64,000 nucleotides of DNA from Zoogloea sp. (GCA_016720685.1 JADKKC010000004.1:1-64000), one strand, 5' to 3'. Shown: positions 45,734 to 54,769, numbered from the stretch's first letter. Notes: generated by a model not told the origin, from the sequence alone. Numbers and translations: made by a program.

Positions 45734-47206
45734 TTACTCGAACCAGTGCGCACGCGCTTTGGTTATCAGATTCTTGGCCCGCTCTTCATCCAGCCCCGAC
45801 ATTTCCATCAGTTCATCCACCGCCAGATCAGCCAGTTCGTCGCGGGTATGCACGCCACCCTGGGCAAGCTTCGCGGCCAGGGGCTTGTCCATGCCTTCGA
45901 GGCCAAGCAGATCCTCGGCGACACTTTCCAGTTGTTCTTCGGTGACAATGGCTTCGGTCAGGAGCACGTTGCGGGCGCGGTTGCGCAGCTCGTTAACCGT
46001 TTCTTCGTCGAAGGATTCGATTTCCAGCATTTCGGCCAGCGGAACGTAGGCAATTTCTTCCAGCGACGAAAAACCCTCGTCAATCAGGATGTCGGCCACT
46101 TCTTCGTCCACGTCCAGCCTGGAAATGAACAGCTGGCGTACCGAGCTGTGTTCCGCCTCGGACTTGCGCTCCGACTCGGCTTCGGTCATCAGATTGATGG
46201 TCCAGCCGGTCAGTTCGGAAGCAAGTTTGACGTTCTGGCCGTTGCGACCAATCGCAATCGCCAGGTTGTTCTCGTCGACGACCACATCCATCGCGTGGGC
46301 TTCCTCATCGACGACGATGGAGGAAACTTCTGCGGGCTGCAGGGCGCCAATCACGAACTGGGCCGCTTCGGGCGACCATAGCACGATGTCAATATTTTCG
46401 CCGCCGATCTCGTTGCGGACGGCAGTCACGCGGGAGCCGCGCAAACCGACACACGTACCGATCGGATCGATCCGCGGATCGTTCGATTTGACGCCGATCT
46501 TGGCGCGCAGGCCAGGATCACGGGCGCAGGCCTTGATCTCCAGCAGGCCGTCATCGATCTCGGGCACCTCAAGTTCAAACAGGCGCATCACGAACTCGGG
46601 CGCGGTCCGCGAAAGAATCAACTGCGGGCCACGGGCGCCGCGATCAATCCGCAGCAGATAGGCCTTGACCCGATCGCCGACGCGCAGATTTTCCTTCGGA
46701 ATCATCTGCTCGCGGGGCAGCACGGCTTCCAGGCGCCCCACTTCAATGATCGCGCTGCCGCGCTCCATGCGCTTGATGGCGCCGGAGATGATGTATTCCT
46801 TACGCTCGAGGAAGTCGCTAAGAATCTGCTCCCGTTCGGCGTCGCGAACCTTCTGCAAAATGACCTGCTTTGCGGCCTGGGCACCGATGCGACCGAAATC
46901 GATCGCCTCCAGCCCTTCTTCAACGTAATCACCAACCTGGATGTCCGGATACTCGTCACGGGCATCGATCAGCCCCATCTGGGCTTCATCGTTTTCAACA
47001 TCTTCGTCGGGCAGCACCTGCCAGCGACGGAAGGACTCGTAATCGCCGGTTTCCCGGTCGATGGCGACGCGCACATCGGCTTCGTCGTTAATGCGTTTCT
47101 TGGTCGCCTGAGCGAGCGCGGACTCCAGCGCAGAAAAAACAATTTCCTTCGAAACGTTCTTCTCGCGCGCCAGCGCATCGACCAACAACAAAATTTCGCG
47201 GCTCAT
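45734..47206 (-). CDS. nusA: Transcription termination/antitermination protein NusA
   Basis: RNA polymerase-associated factor controlling pausing, termination and rRNA antitermination. It has 490 residues. An N-terminal polymerase-binding domain, S1 domain (GAIKRMERGSAIIEVGRLEAVLP), two KH domains (GTCVGLRGSRVTAVRNEIGGENIDIV; IAIGRNGQNVKLASELTGW) and two C-terminal acidic HhH repeats are all present. The two C-terminal repeats are a proteobacterial feature. It lies 21 bases after rimP. Confidence 0.97.
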   Translation of the reverse strand: MSREILLLVDALAREKNVSKEIVFSALESALAQATKKRINDEADVRVAIDRETGDYESFRRWQVLPDEDVENDEAQMGLIDARDEYPDIQVGDYVEEGLEAIDFGRIGAQAAKQVILQKVRDAEREQILSDFLERKEYIISGAIKRMERGSAIIEVGRLEAVLPREQMIPKENLRVGDRVKAYLLRIDRGARGPQLILSRTAPEFVMRLFELEVPEIDDGLLEIKACARDPGLRAKIGVKSNDPRIDPIGTCVGLRGSRVTAVRNEIGGENIDIVLWSPEAAQFVIGALQPAEVSSIVVDEEAHAMDVVVDENNLAIAIGRNGQNVKLASELTGWTINLMTEAESERKSEAEHSSVRQLFISRLDVDEEVADILIDEGFSSLEEIAYVPLAEMLEIESFDEETVNELRNRARNVLLTEAIVTEEQLESVAEDLLGLEGMDKPLAAKLAQGGVHTRDELADLAVDELMEMSGLDEERAKNLITKARAHWFE

Positions 47207-47227
47207 ACCTGCAAACCTCCAAATTCC

Positions 47228-47656
47228 TTAAAACCTGGGAACCAGGCGGGCCTTCTCAATATCTTCAAACGGGATCTCCATCGATCCCTTTTCCGTTTCC
47301 AGGGTGACCACGCCGTCTTTCAGACCCTGCAGCACCCCGGCATAATTACGTTGATTGGCGATTGGCATGGCGAGGCGGACCTGCACCTCCTGCCCGGTGA
47401 AACGGTCAAAATCGGCCGGCTTCTTGAGTGCCCGGTCCAGACCAGGCGAAGACACCTCAAGGCGGTCGTAATCGACGTTCTCGACTTCGAAAATCCGCGT
47501 AAGCTGATTGCTCACCGCGGAACAGTCATCCACCGTGATGCCATTCGGCGAATCAATGAACACCCGCATCAACCGGCCCCGGGGCGATGTCTCGAAATCA
47601 ACTAGCTCGTAACCGAGACCTTCCGCGGTCTGCTCGATCAGTTTGTGCAACTCCAT
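47228..47656 (-). CDS. rimP: Ribosome maturation factor RimP
   Basis: Needed for 30S maturation. ATG 47656 (MELHKLIEQTAEGLGYELVDFE) gives 142 residues, with GGGCGAG upstream. An in-frame GTG at 47668 overlaps that ribosome site. Conserved LMRVFIDSPNGITVDDCSAVS and YDRLEVSSPGLDRAL blocks are intact. It is the first gene of the rimP-nusA-infB operon, behind a strong promoter and a leader hairpin. Confidence 0.95.
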   Translation of the reverse strand: MELHKLIEQTAEGLGYELVDFETSPRGRLMRVFIDSPNGITVDDCSAVSNQLTRIFEVENVDYDRLEVSSPGLDRALKKPADFDRFTGQEVQVRLAMPIANQRNYAGVLQGLKDGVVTLETEKGSMEIPFEDIEKARLVPRF

Positions 47657-47673
47657 TTTCTCGCCCACAAATG

Positions 47674-47694
47674 AAAAATGGGCGAAACGCCCAT
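47674..47694 (-). terminator. Terminator-like hairpin in the rimP leader
   Basis: On the minus strand, a 7-base-pair stem ATGGGCG-TTT-CGCCCAT is followed by TTTTC. It lies downstream of the rimP promoter and ends 17 bases before the rimP ATG. It could terminate rluB read-through or attenuate the rimP-nusA-infB operon. Confidence 0.6.
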
Positions 47695-47748
47695 CCCTGT
47701 TGAATATTTGACCGGATGTCGGCTCTTTCGAACCGATAAAACGCGCTG

Positions 47749-47777
47749 ATTATAGCAGCCCGCCGCAGCGGGCGCAA
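47749..47777 (-). promoter_or_regulatory. Sigma70-type promoter of rimP-nusA-infB
   Basis: On the minus strand, TTGCGC (47772-47777) and a perfect TATAAT (47749-47754) are separated by 17 bases. The leader is about 85 bases and contains a GAAA-loop hairpin (CGGTTC-GAAA-GAGCCG) and then the terminator-like hairpin. Confidence 0.8.
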
Positions 47778-47797
47778 TTTCAGACCTGTACGGCGCC

Positions 47798-48994
47798 CTA
47801 ACGCGGTGTCGTGCTGCGCGGCTGGCGAGCCGTGCGCTTGCCCTTTCCGCCAGGATTGACAGGCTTCGGGAGCCCTGCGAGGACGCACACTTCTTCTTCG
47901 GTCATGTCTTCCCACATGCCACGCTTGAGGCGCGACGGCAGCACGATCGGGCCGTAACGAACACGCATCAGGCGACTCACGGTAAGGCCCATCGCCTCGA
48001 ACATCCGGCGCACTTCACGATTCCGGCCTTCGGACAGGGTAACCCTGTACCAATGATTCGAACCCTCGCCACCACCGTCGACCAGCGTATTGAATTTTGC
48101 CGGGCCATCTTCCAGCTCGATGCCGGCCAGTAGCGCATTACGCTGGGCTTCATCGAGTTCGCCGAGGATGCGCACAGCGTACTCACGGTCGAGTTCATAG
48201 CGCGGATGCATCAGCTTGTTGGCAAGATCACCGTCGTTTACGAACAGCAGAAGGCCCGAGGTATTGAAGTCGAGCCTCCCGACCGCAATCCAGCGCCCCT
48301 TGCGCAGCACCGGCAAACGGTCGAAGACCGTCGGACGCCCCTCCGGGTCGTCGCGCGACACGATCTCGCCTTCAGGCTTGTGGTACAGCACGACACGGGG
48401 AATCCGCGGTGCGAAGCGCAGCGGCATCAGCTTGCCGTTGATGCGTACCCGATCGCCGGGACCGACTTTCTGACCCACGTCGGCGGGCTCGCCATTTACG
48501 GATATCCGGCCTGCAACGATCCACTCCTCGATTTCGCGCCGGGAACCGATACCGGCCGCCGCCAGCACCTTGTGCAGACGCTGGGGCTCGGTATAGGTCG
48601 TATCCTGCGGCCTCTTCGGGCGCTCGCCTTCGGCCGGCGGCAGGAGCTCGCTACTGGCCAGCGGATAGCCGCCTTCGGTACCGGAGAGACTTGCCGCCCC
48701 GCCCTGCCGACGGGCCCGCCAGTTGCCGCGACCGCCACCAAGATCGGAAAGACCGATGGCAGAGGCATTGCTCTTGGGCTGACGCTCACTGCTCGGCTCA
48801 CGCGCGGGGCGATCGGCGCGATTACCCTCCGCCTCGGGTCTGCCACGACCACGGCGCCCGCCCTGGGGCTGCCCCTGACCGCCGCCACCAGGACGCGATC
48901 CTGCGCCAGCACTACCCGGGTTGGCACCATTGCCACCGGGCTTGCCGGTCTTAGCCCTGAACGGACGGTTCTTCGGTTTTTGGGAGGTCGACAA
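47798..48994 (-). CDS. rluB: 23S rRNA pseudouridine synthase RluB-like
   Basis: RsuA-family pseudouridine synthase; RluB modifies U2605 of 23S rRNA. It has 398 residues, much longer than the core. The first 135 or so are disordered-looking (Gly, Arg, Pro, Gln). An S4 domain (RLHKVLAAAGIGSRREIEEWI) follows, then the catalytic domain with GRLDFNTSGLLLFVNDGDLANKLMHP and LSEGRNREVRRM. The start is a TTG at 48994 with AGGA 9 bases upstream; it overlaps scpB by 44 bases, so a later start is possible. Confidence 0.9.
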   Translation of the reverse strand: MSTSQKPKNRPFRAKTGKPGGNGANPGSAGAGSRPGGGGQGQPQGGRRGRGRPEAEGNRADRPAREPSSERQPKSNASAIGLSDLGGGRGNWRARRQGGAASLSGTEGGYPLASSELLPPAEGERPKRPQDTTYTEPQRLHKVLAAAGIGSRREIEEWIVAGRISVNGEPADVGQKVGPGDRVRINGKLMPLRFAPRIPRVVLYHKPEGEIVSRDDPEGRPTVFDRLPVLRKGRWIAVGRLDFNTSGLLLFVNDGDLANKLMHPRYELDREYAVRILGELDEAQRNALLAGIELEDGPAKFNTLVDGGGEGSNHWYRVTLSEGRNREVRRMFEAMGLTVSRLMRVRYGPIVLPSRLKRGMWEDMTEEEVCVLAGLPKPVNPGGKGKRTARQPRSTTPR

Positions 48995-49532
48995 GATCCA
49001 TGATCCTTTCGATTTCAGTCAGCGGAGGCAACTCGGTCAGACTGCGCAGACCGAGATCCTCCAGGAATTTACGGGTCGTGGCGTATAACCCCGGCCGGCC
49101 GGGCGTATCCCGGTAGCCCACCACGTCCACCCACCCTCTCGATTCGAGGGTTTTCAATACGTTTGTCGAAACGACCACGCCGCGGATATCCTCGATGTCA
49201 CCGCGGGTAACCGGTTGACGATAGGCGATGATCGCCAGGGTTTCGAGAACTGCGCGCGAATACTTCGGCGGTCGTTCCTGCTTGAGGCGGTCGAGGTAGA
49301 CCTGGTACTCGATCCGGGTCTGGAAACGCCAGCCGCCAGCCGTCTGTACAAGCTCCACCCCCCTGCCCTGCCAGTCTTCCACCAGCTCGCCCAACACACG
49401 ACGAACCTCATCGGAGCCCGGATCGTCCTCGAAGAGGCGACGCAACTCGCTCACCGTGAGCGGAGCCGGGGCCGCAAGCAAGGCTGTTTCCAGCACCAGC
49501 TTGAAGCCCTTATTCGATTCCGGCTGCACCAT
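48951..49532 (-). CDS. scpB: Segregation and condensation protein ScpB
   Basis: Winged-helix (kite) subunit of the SMC-ScpAB condensin. It has 193 residues. Two winged-helix domains: LVLETALLAAPAPLTVSELRRLF, then KYSRAVLETLAIIAYRQPVTRGDIEDIRGV and RGWVDVVGYRDTPGRPGLYATT. It overlaps scpA by 23 bases upstream and rluB by 44 downstream. The SMC partner is encoded at 18042-21569. Confidence 0.95.
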   Translation of the reverse strand: MVQPESNKGFKLVLETALLAAPAPLTVSELRRLFEDDPGSDEVRRVLGELVEDWQGRGVELVQTAGGWRFQTRIEYQVYLDRLKQERPPKYSRAVLETLAIIAYRQPVTRGDIEDIRGVVVSTNVLKTLESRGWVDVVGYRDTPGRPGLYATTRKFLEDLGLRSLTELPPLTEIERIMDLVDLPKTEEPSVQG

Positions 49533-50427
49533 GGCTACGCTTCACGTAAATCGGCGCAAAGGCCTCGTTCTGGGTAATCACAACCAGTCGCTCCTTGACC
49601 AGCTCCAGCGTGGCCAGAAAGCTCACGACGAGACTGGCCACGCCCAGGCCGGGATCGAACAGCGACTCGAAGACCACAAAGGCGTCGTCCTGTAATTTTC
49701 GCAGGATCAGGGTCATGTGCTCACGCACCGACAGCTCTTCCCGCTGGATCGTGTGATGCCGCTTCAGGCGACTCTGGCGGGCGATCTTCAGCCAGGCCAG
49801 CTGCAGGTCATGCAGGCTCACGCCCGGCAGACGCTCCACGACCTTTTCGGCGACAAAAACCCCGACCGCTTCGAAATTCCGCTCAATACGGGGCTGTCCG
49901 TCAAGACGCGCGGCAGCCAGCTTGATCTGCTCGTATTCAAGCAGGCGCCGCACCAGCTCTGCACGCGGATCGAGCTCTTCCGCCTCGTCCGCCCGGGACG
50001 GGCGCGGCAGCAACATGCGGGACTTGATCTCGAGGAGCGTCGCGGCCATCAGCAGATAATCGGCGGCCAGTTCAAGATTATGCTGGCGCATCGCCTCCAC
50101 GTATTCCAGATACTGGGCCGTAAGCGGCACCATCGGAATATCGAGGACGTTGATGTTGGCCTTGCGGATCAGGTAGAGCAGCAGGTCGAGCGGACCTTCG
50201 AAGGCATCCAGGATCACTTCCAGCGCATCGGGCGGGATGTAGAGATCCTTCGGCATGTCGAAGATCGGCTGGCCATACATGCGGCCGAGGATCACCTCCA
50301 GCGGCGCGGCCGGCGAAACCGGATCGACAATGGCGGTACTCACCACACAAATCCAGCGCGGCAGGTTAACACGGCGGGTTCCCGCATCCAAGGCATAAAT
50401 CGATGACCGGGCACCCGCTGCGAACAT
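49510..50427 (-). CDS. scpA: Segregation and condensation protein ScpA
   Basis: Kleisin subunit bridging the SMC heads. From ATG 50427, which overlaps the trpS stop (TGATG), the product is 305 residues. Conserved sequence begins near residue 65 (ALEVILDAFEGPLDLLLYLIRKANINVLDIPM), so starts at GTG 50346 or ATG 50280 are possible. The C-terminal winged-helix kleisin block (DDAFVVFESLFD, VVSFLATLELVKERLV) is present. It is translated with scpB. Confidence 0.93.
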   Translation of the reverse strand: MFAAGARSSIYALDAGTRRVNLPRWICVVSTAIVDPVSPAAPLEVILGRMYGQPIFDMPKDLYIPPDALEVILDAFEGPLDLLLYLIRKANINVLDIPMVPLTAQYLEYVEAMRQHNLELAADYLLMAATLLEIKSRMLLPRPSRADEAEELDPRAELVRRLLEYEQIKLAAARLDGQPRIERNFEAVGVFVAEKVVERLPGVSLHDLQLAWLKIARQSRLKRHHTIQREELSVREHMTLILRKLQDDAFVVFESLFDPGLGVASLVVSFLATLELVKERLVVITQNEAFAPIYVKRSHGAAGIE

Positions 50428-51629
50428 CAGTTGTAACTCAGCCCCATCGCGTCACGCACTTCGCGCATGGTTTCCTGGGCCAGCTTGCGGGCCCGGTCAC
50501 AACCATCGGCGACGATGCTGCGAACCAGGCTCGGGTCGTCGAGATAGGGCTGGGCCCGCTCGCGCATGACGTCCTGCTCCTTGAGCACCGCGTCGATCAC
50601 CGGCTGCTTGCACTCAAGACAACCGATACCGGCGCTCTTGCAACCCTGGATAACCCAGTTGCGCGTGCTGTCGTCGGAGTAGATGACGTGGAATTGCCAC
50701 ACCGGGCACTTCTCGGGGTCACCCGGATCGGTGCGCCGCGCCCGCGCCGGGTCGGTCTGCATGGTGCGGATTTTTTTGGTGAGCGGCTCGGATTCCTCGC
50801 GCAGGAAAATGGTGTTGCCGTAAGACTTGGACATCTTCTGGCCATCGAGTCCCGGCATGCGGGCCGCTTCGGTGAGCAGCGCATCGGGTTCGACGAGGAT
50901 CATCTTGCCGCTGCCTTCGAGGTAACCATAGAGGCGCTCGCGATCACCGAGGGACAGGCTCTGGGCCTCTTCAAGCAAGGCCTTGCCGAGGGCAAGCCCT
51001 TCATCGTCGCCGTTTTGCTGGAAGCGGGTGCGGAATTCCTCGTAAAGCCTGGCGCGCTTGGAGCCGAGCTTCTTGACGGCCTCGCGGGCCTTCTCCTCGA
51101 AGCCGGGCTCACGGCCATACATGTGATTGAAGCGCCGGGCCAGCTCGCGGGTGAATTCGACGTGGGGCAACTGGTCCTCGCCCACCGGCACCTTGTCGGC
51201 GCGGTAGATCAGGATGTCGGCACTCATCAGCAGCGGGTAGCCGAGAAAGCCGTAGGTGGACAGATCCTTGTGCTCGAGCTTTTCCTGCTGATCCTTGTAG
51301 GTGGGCACGCGCTCAAGCCAGCCGAGCGGCGTCATCATTGACATCAGCAGGTGCAGCTCGGCGTGCTCGGGCACCCGGGACTGGATGAAGATCGATGCCT
51401 GGGAGGGATCGACACCGGCAGCGAGCCAGTCCACCACCATGTCCCAGACGCTGTCCGCGATGATCTTGGGGTTGTCGTAGGACGTGGTCAGCGCATGCCA
51501 GTCGGCCACGAAAAACAGGCACGGATACTCGGCCTGCAGCTTGACCCAGTTTTTAAGGACGCCGTGGTAGTGGCCGAGATGGAGTCGCCCGGTGGGGCGC
51601 ATGCCGGAGAGGACGCGTTCAGCGAACAT
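50427..51629 (-). CDS. trpS: Tryptophanyl-tRNA synthetase
   Basis: Class I aminoacyl-tRNA synthetase. It has 400 residues, longer than the E. coli enzyme (334) but usual for this lineage's long form. The HIGH-like motif is in TGRLHLGHYHGVLKNW and KMSKS in LDGQKMSKSYGNTI. A CxxC-like cluster (KSAGIGCLECKQ) is present in the C-terminal part, near residue 315. It starts 6 bases after the upstream protease gene and overlaps scpA by one base. Confidence 0.94.
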   Translation of the reverse strand: MFAERVLSGMRPTGRLHLGHYHGVLKNWVKLQAEYPCLFFVADWHALTTSYDNPKIIADSVWDMVVDWLAAGVDPSQASIFIQSRVPEHAELHLLMSMMTPLGWLERVPTYKDQQEKLEHKDLSTYGFLGYPLLMSADILIYRADKVPVGEDQLPHVEFTRELARRFNHMYGREPGFEEKAREAVKKLGSKRARLYEEFRTRFQQNGDDEGLALGKALLEEAQSLSLGDRERLYGYLEGSGKMILVEPDALLTEAARMPGLDGQKMSKSYGNTIFLREESEPLTKKIRTMQTDPARARRTDPGDPEKCPVWQFHVIYSDDSTRNWVIQGCKSAGIGCLECKQPVIDAVLKEQDVMRERAQPYLDDPSLVRSIVADGCDRARKLAQETMREVRDAMGLSYN

Positions 51630-51635
51630 GGGATG

Positions 51636-52295
51636 TCAGAGTCCAAAAACGGTTGCAAGAACAAAACGGAAAATGGCCACCAGCGGCCCGAGAATGTCGC
51701 CAAGGATACCGGTGAACAGCAAAAACAGCAGGATCGGGAAGCCATAGGGCTCGATCTGCGCAAACTTGTAGGCCGGGCCGGCGGGCAGCAGGCTGACGGC
51801 AATCCGTCCGCCGTCGAGGGGCGGCAGCGGCACGAGGTTGAGGAACATCAGCACCGCATTGATCTGGATGCCGGCGTCGGCCATCTTGGCCAGCGGCAGC
51901 GCGTAAGCGCTGTCCGGGGCCGCAAAGGCGAGCTTGAAAAGCAGCGCCCAGCCGATCGCCATGAGCAGGTTGGCAAAGGGCCCGGCGGCGGCCACCCACA
52001 GCATGTCGGCCTTGGGCTTGCGCAGCCGGCCGAAATTGACGGGTACCGGCTTGGCCCAGCCGAACAGCATGGCACCGGCGCCGGCCAGGCTGCTCATCGC
52101 GAGGATGAGGCCGGGCACAAGAACGGTACCTACCGGATCGATGTGGCGCAGCGGGTTGAGGCTGATCCGCCCGGCCCGCTCGGCGGTGGAGTCGCCGAAA
52201 TAACGCGCAACGTAGCCATGGGCGGCCTCGTGCAGCGTGATGGCAAACAGCACGGGGAGCGCCCAGATGGTCAGGGTTGCGATGAGTTCTTGCAT
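51636..52295 (-). CDS. M50-type site-2 protease family membrane protein
   Basis: Polytopic intramembrane zinc protease homologue of 219 residues. The zinc motif HEAAHG is at residues 22-27 and the third ligand is in NLVPLPPLDGGRI near residue 160. At least four hydrophobic segments are visible. No PDZ or CBS domain is present. The substrate is unknown. Gene neighbourhood with trpS, yciO and scpAB is common in betaproteobacteria. It is distinct from RseP at the window start. Confidence 0.88.
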   Translation of the reverse strand: MQELIATLTIWALPVLFAITLHEAAHGYVARYFGDSTAERAGRISLNPLRHIDPVGTVLVPGLILAMSSLAGAGAMLFGWAKPVPVNFGRLRKPKADMLWVAAAGPFANLLMAIGWALLFKLAFAAPDSAYALPLAKMADAGIQINAVLMFLNLVPLPPLDGGRIAVSLLPAGPAYKFAQIEPYGFPILLFLLFTGILGDILGPLVAIFRFVLATVFGL

Positions 52296-52407
52296 GGGAA
52301 AGGTCCGTGCGGGGGCCGCGATTCTAGCAGACCTGGCCGATCAGTCCGGCGCGCCGGCATCCGCCGCGCGCAATCCGTTCCGGAACGGTTGAAAAAACAG
52401 GCGCAAT

Positions 52408-53031
52408 TCAGAGCCCGAAAGGCGCCAGGCTGCCACGCCCTTCGCGCACCAGCACAGGGCTGCCGCTGGTGAGGTCGATGATCGTTGTGGCCTCGCCACG
52501 GCAGGGGCCGGCCTCGATGATGAGGTCGACTTCCTTCTCGAGCCGGTCGCGGATTTCTTCCGGATCGGTGAGGGGATGGTCTTCTTCAGGCAACAGCAAG
52601 GTTGAGCTGAGCAAGGGCTCGCCCAGTTCGGCGAGCAGAGCCGCGACGACAGGATGATCCGGCACGCGCAGGCCGATGGTCTTCTTCTTGGGGTGCAAGA
52701 GGCGCCGCGGAACCTCCTTCGTACCTTCGAGAATGAAGGTGTAGGGGCCGGGGGTCGTGGCCTTGAGCAGCCGGTACTGGGCATTGTCCACCTTGGCGTA
52801 GGTGGCGATCTCGGAGAGATCGCGGCAGATCAACGTGAAATTATGGCGTTCATCCACCCCGCGGATGCGCCGGATGCGGGCCAGCAGCGGGTTGTCGCCG
52901 GTATGGCCGCCAAGGGCGTAGGCCGAATCGGTGGGAAAGGCGACGAGACCACCGCTGCGCATGATTTCCGCCGCCTGCTTGATGAGGCGGGGCTGCGGTT
53001 GTTCGGGATGAAGCGTAAAGAACTGGGCCAT
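52408..53031 (-). CDS. yciO: Sua5/YciO/YrdC-family protein (YciO-like)
   Basis: Threonylcarbamoyl-AMP-synthase fold; TsaC/Sua5 members make the t6A tRNA intermediate, while YciO members have uncertain function. ATG 53031 (MAQFFTLHPEQPQPRLIKQAAEIM) gives 207 residues. Conserved GGLVAFPTDSAYALGG, KVDNAQYRLLK-TPGPYTFIL and TIIDLTSG segments are present. The genomic context next to a PHP gene favours YciO over TsaC. An upstream in-frame start at 53103 overlaps the PHP gene and is rejected. Confidence 0.88.
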   Translation of the reverse strand: MAQFFTLHPEQPQPRLIKQAAEIMRSGGLVAFPTDSAYALGGHTGDNPLLARIRRIRGVDERHNFTLICRDLSEIATYAKVDNAQYRLLKATTPGPYTFILEGTKEVPRRLLHPKKKTIGLRVPDHPVVAALLAELGEPLLSSTLLLPEEDHPLTDPEEIRDRLEKEVDLIIEAGPCRGEATTIIDLTSGSPVLVREGRGSLAPFGL

Positions 53032-53050
53032 GATTCTAAAAAAGAAGTGT

Positions 53051-53890
53051 TCAGATGAGTTGCGACCACACCGGAGTGAGGTCTTGAGGCAAGGGAGGCG
53101 CACGCCCGAGGTCGATCGGACTGTCTTCCGGGCCGTGAAAATCGGATGCCCGCGACGCCATCAGGCCGAACTTGCGCGCCAGGCGCGCAAAAGCCAGCAC
53201 CTGGCCGCCATCATGGGCGCCGCAGGAAACCTCGACGGCATCGCCGCCCAGGTCACGAAACTTGTCGAAGAGAATATCCATTTCGGCGTGACTCAGCCGG
53301 TAGCGGCCCGGGTGGGCGATAACCGCCAGCCCGCCGGCGCCCTTGATCCAGCCGAGCGCATCCTCCAGCGTTGCCCAGACGTGCTCCACATAACCCGGCT
53401 TGCCGCGCGCAAGATAGTGCAGGAAGACATCGTGCACGTTCTTTGAAATGCCGATTTCGACAAGATAGCGGGCGAAGTGGGCACGACTCACCAGTGCCGG
53501 ATTGCCGGCATAGCGCAGCGCGCCCTCGAGAGAACCGCGGATGCCGATGCGATCCAGCTTCGCGGCGATGAGCGCGGCCCGTCCATCGCGACCGCCACGC
53601 ACCTTGCCGAGGCCTTCGATCAGCGCCGCATTGGACGGATCGAACCCCAGGCCGACGATGTGCAGGGTCTGATCGAGCCACGACACCGAAACCTCGACGC
53701 CCGGCACAAAGCGCAGACCGAGTTCGGCCGCGGTGGCCGTGGCCTCCGGAAGGCCGAGAAGTTCGTCGTGATCGGTAAGCGCCAGCAGGCCGACGCCGTT
53801 GGCATGGGCGCGGCGCACCACGGCGGCGGGCGCCAGCGTGCCGTCCGAGGCGGTGGAGTGGCAGTGCAGATCGGCATTGAGTGCGTTCAT
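53051..53890 (-). CDS. PHP-domain phosphatase (RNase AM/nucleoside 3',5'-bisphosphatase type)
   Basis: Trinuclear metal phosphoesterase of 279 residues. PHP motifs: DLHCHSTASDGTL, LTDHDELLGLPEA, VEVSVSWLD, AHPGRYRLSH and SDFHGPED. Relatives (E. coli YciV/RnmAM, Chromobacterium Cv1693) hydrolyse 3',5'-nucleoside bisphosphates and trim short RNA 5' ends; this assignment is by family. The stop of the upstream hydrolase overlaps its start by ATGA. Confidence 0.88.
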   Translation of the reverse strand: MNALNADLHCHSTASDGTLAPAAVVRRAHANGVGLLALTDHDELLGLPEATATAAELGLRFVPGVEVSVSWLDQTLHIVGLGFDPSNAALIEGLGKVRGGRDGRAALIAAKLDRIGIRGSLEGALRYAGNPALVSRAHFARYLVEIGISKNVHDVFLHYLARGKPGYVEHVWATLEDALGWIKGAGGLAVIAHPGRYRLSHAEMDILFDKFRDLGGDAVEVSCGAHDGGQVLAFARLARKFGLMASRASDFHGPEDSPIDLGRAPPLPQDLTPVWSQLI

Positions 53891-54762
53891 GATTCCTTGG
53901 ACAACAAGAAAGCCTCGACGATCCGGGCAACACGGCCCGGCTGATCATGGTGCAGGTTATGGCCGCTGTCGGCCACCTGGACCTCCCGAAAATCCCGGAA
54001 GCTCGCACGCGCTTGGGCATGGGCTTCGTCACTCACCCCCAGTTTTCGCCGCAACTCCGGCTCGGCAGGCTCGATCCAGAGGGTTGGCGCACCGACCCGC
54101 CGCCAGGTGGCGACCGCCTCGGCGCGCCGATACAAAACGGCATTGACACGCCGATGAGCCGGATCCCCCGCGAGACGGATACGGCCATGCCCGTCGGGTT
54201 CGCCCAGGTGTTCAGCGAGAAAGGCTGCCTTTGCGTCGGCCAGGCGCGGATTGTCCGTCTTCAGTCGCGCCGCCAGCGCGGCCCGGTCGGGGTAGGTACG
54301 GAAGCTCGCCGGCGCGCTCAGTTCATGCAGCCATTTCTCGAGTCGCCCCGGCGCCAGTTCGGCGCGGCTGTCCGCCAGCCCGAACGCGTCCAGCGCGATC
54401 AGGCGGGCGACCCTCGCGGGCCGGACCCCGGCATACAGGCAGGCAACGTTGCCGCCCAGGCTGTGGCCGATCAGGGTGACAGCCTCATCGGGTGAACAGG
54501 CGCTCAGGATCGCGTCCAGATCAGCCAGGTAATCAGGAAACCAATAGGTGTCGCTGCTCCATTCGGTCTGACCGAAGCCCCGCCAGTCGGGGGCGATCAC
54601 GTGCCAGTCTGCCGCCAACTCGTCCACCACGAACTGAAAGGACGCCGAAACATCCATCCAGCCATGCAGCATGAAGAGCTTCGGAGCGCCCTCCAGCCCC
54701 CACTCGCGCAGGTGGTAGCGCAAACCGCGGATGCTGAGAAAGCGACTTCGGGACGGCGTCAT
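53887..54762 (-). CDS. Alpha/beta hydrolase
   Basis: Cytosolic alpha/beta-fold hydrolase of 291 residues from ATG 54762. Oxyanion-side motif LHGWMDVSASFQFVVDEL, nucleophile elbow LIGHSLGGNVACLYAG and C-terminal His in VADSGHNLHHDQPG form the triad. The substrate is unknown. A longer in-frame start at 54990 is rejected because it would cover the divergent glycine riboswitch. No ribosome site is visible; a -10-like TACACT lies 7 bases before the ATG, so the message may be leaderless. It is the first gene of the run down to rluB. Confidence 0.85.
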   Translation of the reverse strand: MTPSRSRFLSIRGLRYHLREWGLEGAPKLFMLHGWMDVSASFQFVVDELAADWHVIAPDWRGFGQTEWSSDTYWFPDYLADLDAILSACSPDEAVTLIGHSLGGNVACLYAGVRPARVARLIALDAFGLADSRAELAPGRLEKWLHELSAPASFRTYPDRAALAARLKTDNPRLADAKAAFLAEHLGEPDGHGRIRLAGDPAHRRVNAVLYRRAEAVATWRRVGAPTLWIEPAEPELRRKLGVSDEAHAQARASFRDFREVQVADSGHNLHHDQPGRVARIVEAFLLSKES

Positions 54763-54769
54763 CCGTGCA

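Noticed and set aside
42276..46049. A 1257-codon open frame on the plus strand antisense to rbfA, infB and nusA
   Set aside because: It lies opposite well-supported genes, shows no family motifs and is an expected product of GC-rich codon bias.
47700..47760. A GGTTCGAAAGAGCC element in the rimP leader resembling a tRNA T arm (E. coli has a tRNA gene before rimP)
   Set aside because: No acceptor, D or anticodon arms can be folded around it; it is a GAAA-capped leader hairpin.
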